A stretch of 64,000 bases of DNA from positions 1 to 64,000 of the forward strand of contig JAHBUW010000006.1 of assembly GCA_019637875.1 (NCBI GenBank), in the 5' to 3' direction. The stretch is from Pseudobdellovibrionaceae bacterium (GTDB taxonomy: Bacteria; Bdellovibrionota; Bdellovibrionia; Bdellovibrionales; Bdellovibrionaceae). How positions within the stretch are numbered: position 1 is the first letter of the stretch; each line of letters starts with the position of its first letter. The translations under genes and the position numbers were made by a program. The notes beneath the pieces were generated by a model, which had not been told where the DNA came from, did not search any database, and saw nothing but the letters and a program-made list of their open reading frames with translations. Shown here one piece after another: positions 15,871 through 23,648 of the stretch.

Positions 15871-16134
15871 TTAGTTTTTCTGTTTTTCCATGAGTTTGAT
15901 GATGAGTTCGGTGTTTGCCTTCGTGGCGGCGGTGTCCTCTAGGAGCTGTTTGTTGATTTGCTCCTGGCTTTGGAAACGACCCAAGGCGAAGTCTCGGAAT
16001 CTGTGCAGCTGCCCGTTCGTGTCGAACTGCCCTGCTTGCAGACTGCCAGCCCACAGGCCGATTCCTGCCACCATCAAGGCGAGCGATACCGTCAGCCCGA
16101 GCTTGATGTTCGAATTCTCAGAAATGTTCGCCAT
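15871..16134 (-). CDS. Single-span membrane protein, holin or lysis candidate
   Basis: An 87-residue protein with one hydrophobic segment at about 11-34 (L-G-L-T-V-S-L-A-L-M-V-A-G-I-G-L-W-A-G), then a Gln-rich coiled tail (F-Q-S-Q-E-Q-I-N-K-Q-L-L-E-D). One span plus an amphipathic tail is compatible with a type III holin or a spanin-like protein. Evidence is structural only. Confidence 0.45.
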   Translation of the reverse strand: MANISENSNIKLGLTVSLALMVAGIGLWAGSLQAGQFDTNGQLHRFRDFALGRFQSQEQINKQLLEDTAATKANTELIIKLMEKQKN

Positions 16135-16196
16135 TCATTCCCCACTAATTGTTTGCGCGATTTTTGCAGTGAGGACTGCTTGAGTTTCCCGACTCT

Positions 16197-16218
16197 CCCC
16201 CTCCAGCCCCGGAGGGGG
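16197..16218 (-). terminator. GC-rich hairpin after the tail-fibre gene
   Basis: CCCCCTCC at 16197-16204 pairs with GGAGGGGG at 16211-16218 across a six-base loop, just past the tail-fibre stop at 16224. No T-run follows on either strand, so it may act as a processing or pause structure and not as a full intrinsic terminator. Confidence 0.45.
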
Positions 16219-16223
16219 TCCTC

Positions 16224-18902
16224 TTAAAGACCGATGCGAATGATTGACACGTAGTTAAACTCAGCAGCGTTGAACAACGCCAAGCTTGCGCCCGAGTTGT
16301 GATAGATCCGTATGTCGATATAGTCTCCGGCCATCAATTGAACTAAGTCGTGTCCACCCACACGCATGAGTCCATTCGCGCTGCTTCGATTGTCATCTCG
16401 ATCAAGGGCACTAACCCTCGACCCATTCTTGTAGAGAGAAATCTCCGCGACTTCCCCCTGAGTCCAAGTGGTGCTAGCTACAAAGATCGCCATTGCCGAA
16501 ACATCGTACAAACCAGGAGCCTGTGCCGTGAATTTCCACGACGCTCCGGTTGTCACAGAACCATGAGTATCGAAGTTGACGGTTCCGAAGTTGATGATTG
16601 TAACGGCGTTGTTCGGAATACTTTGACCGGCACTGGTACTTGCGCGAGCGGCAATCGTCTCCGTCGCCGCGATGGCTGTGGGGCCACCGATTCGCTCGAC
16701 ATCAAAATACGTCGGGTTGTAGTCCGCCGCCGTGGTTGACCCGGCTCCCACTTGAGCGGACAGAGCAATCGTCTCGCCAGCACGAAGGGGAACGATGACC
16801 GAACCGCTCGGAATCAACGACTGATTGCCGGCCGCTTGGTTAAATGCCTGGCCGATCGCGCGAGTCGCTGATCCGTTTTTCTCAAGCGTCAAAAGAATAT
16901 TGCCGTTCGTTGTCGATACCGCAGCCGCTCGCAAGCTTCCGGAGATCCGATAGTTCCCACTCACTTTCACGGTGTACTGATTCGTGCTCGGATTCCAGCC
17001 GCCATGTGTATCAAGCGCAACGGTCGACATCGTTGTGATGCGAGTTGAAGAAGTCCCTACTGACTGTGTTGTTGCCGTGTTGTTGTAGACTGAAAGAGCG
17101 ACAACCCGCGTGTCTGCGCTATCCGACATCTGAACCGACGACGACCAGCCTTGGATGGGGAAGGCGAAGTTGAGATTTATGGCGTCCGTTTGTCCGGATG
17201 CGATATCAGCGTTAGATAGCTGAGCAGCAGTACCTACCACTGTCGCTTTGACCGCTGTGGTTCCGAACTGAAGCACAGAGATTGCTTTGAACTGCGAGGC
17301 TGAGACATCGTACCAGAGACTGGTCAAATCCTCTCGCGCGCCCGATCCGCCGGGGAGCATCTTGGCATTATCGATCGAAATCCCGCTGGGAAGCCCATAT
17401 CCGAAGTCGCCTCCCGTACTTGTTCCTGTTGATCCAAAAATATGTCGAATACGAACTTCAATAGAGTCGCCGACGCGGCGCCATTTACCCGATAACCCAC
17501 CATTACCGAGGGTGAATCCAAAGAAAGTCGGCGTGTACAACTGCCAATCGGTAGCAGGCGTCCCAAACACATACGTGCTCGGCCCGACCTGGATGTTGTT
17601 GACCTGAAGCGCGAACGCCGTGGTAGCGCTCGAAGCGACGTGCAGGATTAAGCGGTAGTCGGAACCTGTCGCCGAAGTCTGAAACTCGCCTTCGAACACA
17701 TCCGCGATGGTCGATGAATTCGAGAAGAGCTTGAAGTTCGAGGGCTGAATCAACGTCGAGTTCGTCACGTCGTAGATGTAGACGACGACATCCGATAGGG
17801 CCGATTGCGAACCAGCGGTGAACGTCCCCGACTCGACGATGTAGTCGAAACGGATCTTGCACGCTTTCGCGCGGTAAGCCTTATCGACCGTAAATGTCGT
17901 AGCCCAGCCCTGTCCTTGGCGGTTAGCGGCATCCTTCCCAAGCAGGAAGTCTTGTGTACCTGAGAGCGGTGAAGCGGTGTTGACGCCCGAAATGACGCTC
18001 GGACTTCCACCCGTCCCGTCTGTGGGTGTAGCGCCGGAATCGGCGTATTCCGCCCAGATGTCGCCAGATCCGCCATCGCCACCTTGAATGAAGTTGACGC
18101 CCGATGCACCCGATCCTGAACCCAAAGGTTTCTCGGCGCCGAATTCATCGATCGAGTAGAACTTCCCGTCAGTTTTTGGATAGAGCTTGAGCGTGCCCGG
18201 AGGTGTTGCACCGCCTGCCGTCGACTGCTGCACCATAATGAGCGGCTCATCGAAGGTCGGAGACTCAGCGAAGGAAGTCCCGGTTCCGAACTCTTTGTTT
18301 TCGAGAGTCTGCGTATCGGTCGTGCCGACGACATCTCCTGTAGGGACGGCCTTGGACGCAACGACTGCGCCCGTCCCATCACGCTGGATGAACTTGTTTG
18401 CGTTTGGAGCGTCGACCTTGAGCGTTCCTAGCCCCAGATCTTGAATCGTGTTGTCGTCGCCATCGATCGTCTTTCCGGTCAGCGTCTCGGTCGCATCGCG
18501 AGTGACGATGGTCCCGGTCGTAGGAAAGGTGACGTTTGTATTGTCAGCGCCCGTCCCGCCGCGAGATTTCGACAGGCGCTGCTCTTCGAACATGGCGCCG
18601 AAGCCGTCGTTGACGACGACGTAGCCAGGCGTCGCGGTCGCGAGCTTTTGGCGGTTGATGTTTGCGCCGTCTTTGATGTCCGCGTTCTCGATGTTCGAAA
18701 TGGTGTTCTGATCGGCGTCGATTGTTTTATTGGTAAGGTTTTGCGCTTGATCTTCAGTGACGAAGACGCGCTTCACACCATTCAGAACGACCTTTGCCAG
18801 GTGCGCAGTGGTGTTCACCCACGTCAGGCCCTCAGGAAGATTTGTGGGATCGTTCTGTTTGTTTTCGAGTTGAGCTTGTTCGAGCTGGCCTTTGAAGAGC
18901 AC
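16224..18902 (-). CDS. Tail fibre / receptor-binding protein
   Basis: An 892-residue protein starting at GTG 18902 behind GCGAGG. The N-terminal ~230 residues hold spaced repeats of the type L-T-N-K-T-I-D-A-D-x-N-T-I and L-T-G-K-T-I-D-G-D-D-N-T-I, seen in fibre shafts. A Gly/Ser-rich linker near 255-300 follows. The C-terminal ~300 residues contain two related jelly-roll-like modules (D-T-H-G-G-W-N-P and D-T-H-G-S-V-T-T starts; A-G-E-T-I-A-L-S and A-G-D-Y-I-D-I-R), similar in pattern to C1q/TNF-like receptor-binding heads. It probably binds the host surface. It is placed between capsid and lysis genes and not near the nozzle. Confidence 0.75.
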   Translation of the reverse strand: MLFKGQLEQAQLENKQNDPTNLPEGLTWVNTTAHLAKVVLNGVKRVFVTEDQAQNLTNKTIDADQNTISNIENADIKDGANINRQKLATATPGYVVVNDGFGAMFEEQRLSKSRGGTGADNTNVTFPTTGTIVTRDATETLTGKTIDGDDNTIQDLGLGTLKVDAPNANKFIQRDGTGAVVASKAVPTGDVVGTTDTQTLENKEFGTGTSFAESPTFDEPLIMVQQSTAGGATPPGTLKLYPKTDGKFYSIDEFGAEKPLGSGSGASGVNFIQGGDGGSGDIWAEYADSGATPTDGTGGSPSVISGVNTASPLSGTQDFLLGKDAANRQGQGWATTFTVDKAYRAKACKIRFDYIVESGTFTAGSQSALSDVVVYIYDVTNSTLIQPSNFKLFSNSSTIADVFEGEFQTSATGSDYRLILHVASSATTAFALQVNNIQVGPSTYVFGTPATDWQLYTPTFFGFTLGNGGLSGKWRRVGDSIEVRIRHIFGSTGTSTGGDFGYGLPSGISIDNAKMLPGGSGAREDLTSLWYDVSASQFKAISVLQFGTTAVKATVVGTAAQLSNADIASGQTDAINLNFAFPIQGWSSSVQMSDSADTRVVALSVYNNTATTQSVGTSSTRITTMSTVALDTHGGWNPSTNQYTVKVSGNYRISGSLRAAAVSTTNGNILLTLEKNGSATRAIGQAFNQAAGNQSLIPSGSVIVPLRAGETIALSAQVGAGSTTAADYNPTYFDVERIGGPTAIAATETIAARASTSAGQSIPNNAVTIINFGTVNFDTHGSVTTGASWKFTAQAPGLYDVSAMAIFVASTTWTQGEVAEISLYKNGSRVSALDRDDNRSSANGLMRVGGHDLVQLMAGDYIDIRIYHNSGASLALFNAAEFNYVSIIRIGL

Positions 18903-18932
18903 TCGTGACCTCGCAGATTAGGAGGGGATACG

Positions 18933-18968
18933 AAAAGGGGCCTCAGCTGAGAACACAGCCGAGACCCC
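18933..18968 (-). terminator. Intrinsic terminator after the capsid gene
   Basis: Read on the - strand, a 13-bp stem (18956-18968 with 18937-18949, including two G-U pairs) is followed by TTTT at 18936-18933. It lies 24 bases downstream of the capsid stop and separates head genes from tail-fibre and tail genes, which would allow high capsid expression. Confidence 0.8.
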
Positions 18969-18991
18969 AAAACCCAAGGAGGGCTTAAGAA

Positions 18992-20230
18992 CTAGTAAGT
19001 GATTCCGTAGATGATCGCGCACTTGTACGGCTTCGAAACGACGATCGTTCCTTCGTACATGAGGTCGACGACATACTTATAGTTGTCGTTCTCATCGCGG
19101 ACTGTGTAGAACGCGTTTCCGTTCGGATCTTTGTGCTTACGGATGCCGCCGTTCGAGTGAATCTTCATTGCGTCCATCGAAACGAACGTCATGAAGTCGT
19201 TATCCATCTCTTGCATCGCGACGACTTTCAGCGAACCACCGGGGCCAAAGATTTCGATAGTGGTGAAGCCGTACTGGCTCACTTTCATCGAGCCGGGAAC
19301 CATTTTGTAGGCACCCTTATCCTGCTCCAGTTTCTTCATCATGGTGCCCAGGTGCTTAAACGAGCACCAGAGCTCGCCCGCTCCGACTTTCGCCAGTTGA
19401 CGGTATTTCGAGTATGCGTCGAAGATCTTCTCGAAGATGTTCGAAGTCGACATGCCCGAGCCGTCGATCGCGAGCGCCTGAGTGTAGGGGCTTGCGGTTT
19501 TGGTCTGACCGTAGACAGTCGATGCGCCACCAGCGGCAACGGGGAGCAGGATGTCTTTCAGGTTCGAAACACTCGATGTTGCGAAACCTTCTTGGTAGAT
19601 CAATTCGCCGACAGCAACGCCAGTCAAAGTCGCGCCAGTCGATCCGCCTTTAGCGGTGACGATCAAGAGCTCACCTGTGTTGATGTTGATCTCTTTAACC
19701 CAGCCGGTCACGTTTGCGCCTGTGGGATCGAGAATGACTTTCATATCGAGTTCGAAGCGCTCAGGGCGATTCACACCGATTTTGCTCGAAGCCAGGTTCG
19801 TGACGTCAGCGACTTTATCCAAGTGCTTCGCGTTCAAGAACGTGTGGTTCAGAGTTTTTGCGAAGAAGTCAGTCGCATCCGAGATCTGCTCAGGCAGGAA
19901 AGTGCCCAAGAACGACTTCGCTTTGACTTTGCCTTCGTGGTTGAAGATGTCCTTGTGATGGAACACGAGCGCCATGTTGATTTCAGGGCGCGAAGAGTCC
20001 GCGATCGAGCCGCGAACGAGCTTTTGCGAGGTGATGTCCGCGATAGCGACAAGGCCGCCCGCTTTCACGCTCGAAGCACGCCCAGCCTGGAAGGGAACGA
20101 TCAAATCGCCCGTCCAGTCTTCTTTGTGTTCGATGTTTTTCCAGAGATACGACTTCTCTTCGATCTCCGGCTTCAGGAGGTCGTAAGAAAGGTTTTCATT
20201 CAACATATCGTTGAAGAGTTTGATCGACAT
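18992..20230 (-). CDS. Major capsid protein
   Basis: A 412-residue protein with TAGGAGAC before the ATG. It follows a scaffold-like gene and precedes a strong terminator, the usual place for the coat protein. The sequence is mixed alpha/beta without Cys-rich or catalytic motifs, and the C-terminal domain (D-L-M-Y-E-G-T-I-V-V-S-K-P-Y) has the strand pattern of an HK97-fold coat protein. Assignment rests on position, size and overall pattern. Confidence 0.75.
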   Translation of the reverse strand: MSIKLFNDMLNENLSYDLLKPEIEEKSYLWKNIEHKEDWTGDLIVPFQAGRASSVKAGGLVAIADITSQKLVRGSIADSSRPEINMALVFHHKDIFNHEGKVKAKSFLGTFLPEQISDATDFFAKTLNHTFLNAKHLDKVADVTNLASSKIGVNRPERFELDMKVILDPTGANVTGWVKEININTGELLIVTAKGGSTGATLTGVAVGELIYQEGFATSSVSNLKDILLPVAAGGASTVYGQTKTASPYTQALAIDGSGMSTSNIFEKIFDAYSKYRQLAKVGAGELWCSFKHLGTMMKKLEQDKGAYKMVPGSMKVSQYGFTTIEIFGPGGSLKVVAMQEMDNDFMTFVSMDAMKIHSNGGIRKHKDPNGNAFYTVRDENDNYKYVVDLMYEGTIVVSKPYKCAIIYGITY

Positions 20231-20280
20231 TCATGTCTCCTAGGCCGGGTGTTATCCGGCAAAAGGGTGGTTGGATTTTT

Positions 20281-21228
20281 TTAGTCTTCGAGCGTTTGGG
20301 CGAACTTCTTCATGTCGGCGAGGCTCTTGATGCGAGAGCCGCCTGCGACTTGAGAGGCGCCTTTAGCGGAAGGGATGACAGGCACTTCTTTCGGTGCTTG
20401 AGGAACTGCGGGTTGCATTTGTGCGGGTGCAGCTGGTGCCGCTTGTGTCAGGAAGGGTCTGAACCTCGAGACGACAGCGTTAACTGCTTCGAACGCAGAG
20501 ATGTCTTGTTGGTTCAGCGCGAATTGCGCCTTACCCTCTTGAACGACCTGTGCGTAGAATGCGCCCTCACCGTTTACAGCATCGAAACGAGAGGCAATGT
20601 CTTTGATTTCGGGATTTGCCAGGGCTTGTGACAGCTCTGTGCGTTTGACCGATACCTGGAGCGCCGCCATTTGATTGGCGTAGGACTCGTTCTGGCTTGC
20701 CAAGTGTTGAGCTTGGCGCTCGGCTTCTTGGTTCTGATGGTAGATGTCCTGGGCTTGTTGGGGCAAGGAGTCAAAATCCATCTGCTGTTTTGCCGCCACG
20801 TAGATCTCTTCCGGCGTGAGGCCGAGTCCACGAAGGGCTTTCATCATCTGGCCCTGAGAGCGAAGCGCTTTGATCTTCGAGAACTGCGTTTCGTACTGAC
20901 CGAGTTCGTTCCGGTAGACGCCGCTTTCCTCGCGGTACTTATCTCGCTCAGCTCGCACAGGATCGAGACCCTTTGCCTGCTCGAACAAACGCTTCAGACG
21001 CTTTTCGTCCTCAGCCGATTTGATATAGCTGCGGTACTCTTCGTCGATCTCATGCTCTTGACCGGCAGCTTTGAACTTCCAGTTCGGCGTGTACGCAGGG
21101 GTCTCAGGCGCGGGAGTTACCGCCCCGGGGTCTCCACTCACTTCAGGCGCAGACGTTTCCGCAGCGCTCGAAGTCTCTACCGCTACACCTTCGCTAGATG
21201 ACAGGTTCGACTGTTCCATTTCCGACAT
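20281..21228 (-). CDS. Capsid scaffold protein
   Basis: A 315-residue, acidic, highly helical protein between portal and capsid genes. It has a disordered Ser/Thr/Pro-rich N-terminus (about 1-48), a long Gln/Glu/Ala coiled region and a Pro/Ala-rich segment (about 262-290) before a basic C-terminal helix, the part that contacts coat protein in known scaffolds. It overlaps the portal gene by 35 nt. Confidence 0.7.
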   Translation of the reverse strand: MSEMEQSNLSSSEGVAVETSSAAETSAPEVSGDPGAVTPAPETPAYTPNWKFKAAGQEHEIDEEYRSYIKSAEDEKRLKRLFEQAKGLDPVRAERDKYREESGVYRNELGQYETQFSKIKALRSQGQMMKALRGLGLTPEEIYVAAKQQMDFDSLPQQAQDIYHQNQEAERQAQHLASQNESYANQMAALQVSVKRTELSQALANPEIKDIASRFDAVNGEGAFYAQVVQEGKAQFALNQQDISAFEAVNAVVSRFRPFLTQAAPAAPAQMQPAVPQAPKEVPVIPSAKGASQVAGGSRIKSLADMKKFAQTLED

Positions 21229-23359
21229 TCACTCCTCCTTGAGTTTGATTTTGTTGTTGCATCAGGCCTTCCGTGGCCTGTCCCGCGATGGCGACTTGAT
21301 CTGCCGGCGCGAACTTCTGTAAAGAATCCTGAGCCATGCCCTGCTTGTTCACGATGTCGTGAGCCCATTGCAGAGTTTCGTAGGGAAGCACCATGCGCTG
21401 CTGTTTCCCGTTGATGGTGACGTAGACGTCACACTTCACGAGGCTCCCGCCCATGGGAACGAAGCCCTGCTTTGCCATCGCAAGCTGCCTGAGCTCTTCG
21501 GCCTTAAAGGCGCGGTGCTGCTCACGCTTCTCGAAGTACGCCTGCTGAATCTGCGGATCGAGTGCCTTGAAGTCTGGAGACTTGATGCGCGAGGTGAGTT
21601 CAGTCACATAGAGGTCATGCGTATCATCAGGCTCAGCTGGACGCTTCTCCCCGCGGTCTAGAGCCAGGATGTCGTTTTCGACATTCCGGTAGTTCTGCAT
21701 GATGGGCTTTAAGATCTGCTCCGAATTCGCGAACGGCATATTCGAGAGAATCTGCCCGACTGCCTCAGGGGGAAGGTTCTTCCCGACGTACTGAAGAGCG
21801 TTCTGTGTGAACATAAACCGGCCCAGCATGTCGGTTGCGTCCGAGTTTGCAGCCTCAACCGTGATCGAAACACTAGCCTTATCCGCCGTGCGGAATTCAG
21901 CGATGTTGATCATTTCAGATCGGCCCACAGCTTTGATGAAGTGGTGCTCATCGAAATAGTGCTTCGCGAGCTCGAAGTAGATGCCGTAAACGTCCTGAAG
22001 GAAAGCGACGATCGCCTTGGCTTGCTTCCCGTGTTTCTTCGATCGTTTGACAGACGAGTACAGAATCGCGAGCGGCTCCGTCGCCATTCCCGAATCTTCA
22101 ACCGCTTCTTCATCAGCGACCTGATACATCTCCGCAATCTGCTCGACGACGTAGCCCGCGAACTGATCGCCTACCCGCCCAGGGATGATTTGCACATCAC
22201 CGAAGGCTTTGTATGTGCGGATACCGGGAAGGGTTCCTTCCTGCGAGGCTTTCGCTCCGGGGCGCGTGATCATCTTGTCGTCGCCATGGGTCAACTGATG
22301 CTGAATGCGCTGGCTCGATGCGCGGTTGATCTCGACCTGGTAAGGGCGAATCACCCGGATGCGCGAGCGGTGGCGAGGAGACGTGGGAAGGCGCGTGTGC
22401 CCAGTGTAGGCGATGGGCCACACACCAAAAGGAAGCTCGCCGCTCGTGATAATGCCGAACTCTGTCTGGATGTAGTAGTAACCTTGCGGATACTCCATAC
22501 ACGGACGGTAGTAGTGGTAGCGCAGATGAACTTTCCCTTTGTCGTCACCGAAAGAGAGCTTGTTTGTGTCGAAGATACGGTAGGTGGTCTCCGATGACTT
22601 CTTCACGAACTCGAGCTTTTCTTCGCGCTCGGGGTCGTCTTCTGCGATCATCGCTTTCACATCTTCAGGCATCGACATCTTGTCGACGATCACATAGGGC
22701 GAATCGTCCATATCGTCTGCGTCTGGTGCGCGGTGGAGATTGAAGCCGTAGATGTTCTCGAAGACGAAGTCTCCGGAGAATACAGGACGCGTCTTATCAG
22801 GTGCGGGCTTGAGCATTTGATCAAGCTCAGGGTTTCCGGTTTGGCGGACCTCAGACCCATCAGGAGCCGTGAAGAGCGCCTGCCCTTCCTCGTCTACTTT
22901 TTGGTGATAGTTAATCAAGTCACCCTTGTTCGGATTCCAGATAACGAGCGTTGCGACTTCGCCGATCTCGACGAAATCCTGAATCCATTTCTCGCGGCGC
23001 TCTGCGAGCTTGTACCGTTTATCTCCAAAGAGCTTCACTGCCTGGTAAAGCTGTGCCGCCTTTTTATCCTGAAGCTCGTCACGATTTGCCGGAGTACACT
23101 TCACGTCAGGGGCGAGGGCGGCAATGCCGTTCACTTCCCGGTTACAGATCTTTTGCGTGTGGTTCTTTGTGATCTTCACCTTTTGCTGTGAAGTCAGGCT
23201 CGAGCCGCGAAGCTGTTCGCGGAGATTTTTCTCAATCCGTTTGTAGTGGTCGCCCGAAACTAGCAGCAGGTTCGACTTCTGCTCGGCGAATAGTTCTTCA
23301 TCGCAAGTCTTCGCATCTTGGAAGAGCTTGTTCAGTTCTTCATTAGTCTTCAGCTTCAT
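21194..23359 (-). CDS. Portal protein
   Basis: A 721-residue protein between the terminase and scaffold genes. The size matches large portal proteins of short-tailed phages. It has a helical N-terminus, Q-K-V-K-I-T-K-N-H-T-Q-K-I-C-N-R-E-V-N-G, a basic R-S-R-I-R-V-I-R-P-Y-Q-V-E-I-N-R segment near 330-345 and a Gln-rich C-terminal tail. It forms the dodecameric DNA gate and docking point for terminase and adaptor. Confidence 0.78.
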   Translation of the reverse strand: MKLKTNEELNKLFQDAKTCDEELFAEQKSNLLLVSGDHYKRIEKNLREQLRGSSLTSQQKVKITKNHTQKICNREVNGIAALAPDVKCTPANRDELQDKKAAQLYQAVKLFGDKRYKLAERREKWIQDFVEIGEVATLVIWNPNKGDLINYHQKVDEEGQALFTAPDGSEVRQTGNPELDQMLKPAPDKTRPVFSGDFVFENIYGFNLHRAPDADDMDDSPYVIVDKMSMPEDVKAMIAEDDPEREEKLEFVKKSSETTYRIFDTNKLSFGDDKGKVHLRYHYYRPCMEYPQGYYYIQTEFGIITSGELPFGVWPIAYTGHTRLPTSPRHRSRIRVIRPYQVEINRASSQRIQHQLTHGDDKMITRPGAKASQEGTLPGIRTYKAFGDVQIIPGRVGDQFAGYVVEQIAEMYQVADEEAVEDSGMATEPLAILYSSVKRSKKHGKQAKAIVAFLQDVYGIYFELAKHYFDEHHFIKAVGRSEMINIAEFRTADKASVSITVEAANSDATDMLGRFMFTQNALQYVGKNLPPEAVGQILSNMPFANSEQILKPIMQNYRNVENDILALDRGEKRPAEPDDTHDLYVTELTSRIKSPDFKALDPQIQQAYFEKREQHRAFKAEELRQLAMAKQGFVPMGGSLVKCDVYVTINGKQQRMVLPYETLQWAHDIVNKQGMAQDSLQKFAPADQVAIAGQATEGLMQQQNQTQGGVNVGNGTVEPVI

Positions 23360-23648
23360 CTGCTACTCCTTCAGCAGTTGTCGAAAAGCTCATGCCGGCG
23401 CGCTGCCACGCCACAGGGTCTTCGAGGGGGTCGATGTAGTTTGATTCTTCGGGCTCGGCGGGAGCGAGTGTGTTTTCGTAGTGACCAGCCGTCGCCATGA
23501 CGGATTGAGTATCGCTGACACCATGAAAGGTTTCTTGGAAGCGAATCTTCAATGCTCCTAGGTCAAGCTGAAGAACACCCGCTTCTCCGCAGGCTTTGAT
23601 AATGGCGACGAGGTCTTTTGGCGCAGGAAGGCTATCCGTAGTCTTCAT
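23343..23648 (-). CDS. Small late protein between terminase and portal
   Basis: A 101-residue protein. The ATG at 23648 lies four bases after AGGAG inside the terminase 3' end, giving a 17-nt overlap. A longer in-frame extension upstream would lie fully within the terminase gene. Pro/Glu-rich and acidic at the C-terminus (P-A-E-P-E-E-S-N-Y-I-D-P-L-E-D). Function unknown. Confidence 0.55.
   Translation of the reverse strand: MKTTDSLPAPKDLVAIIKACGEAGVLQLDLGALKIRFQETFHGVSDTQSVMATAGHYENTLAPAEPEESNYIDPLEDPVAWQRAGMSFSTTAEGVADEAED

Noticed and set aside
19133-20284. 383-residue + strand frame opposite the capsid gene
   Set aside because: Antisense shadow; composition skewed to Arg, Phe and Val, and the capsid frame has a clear ribosome site and context.
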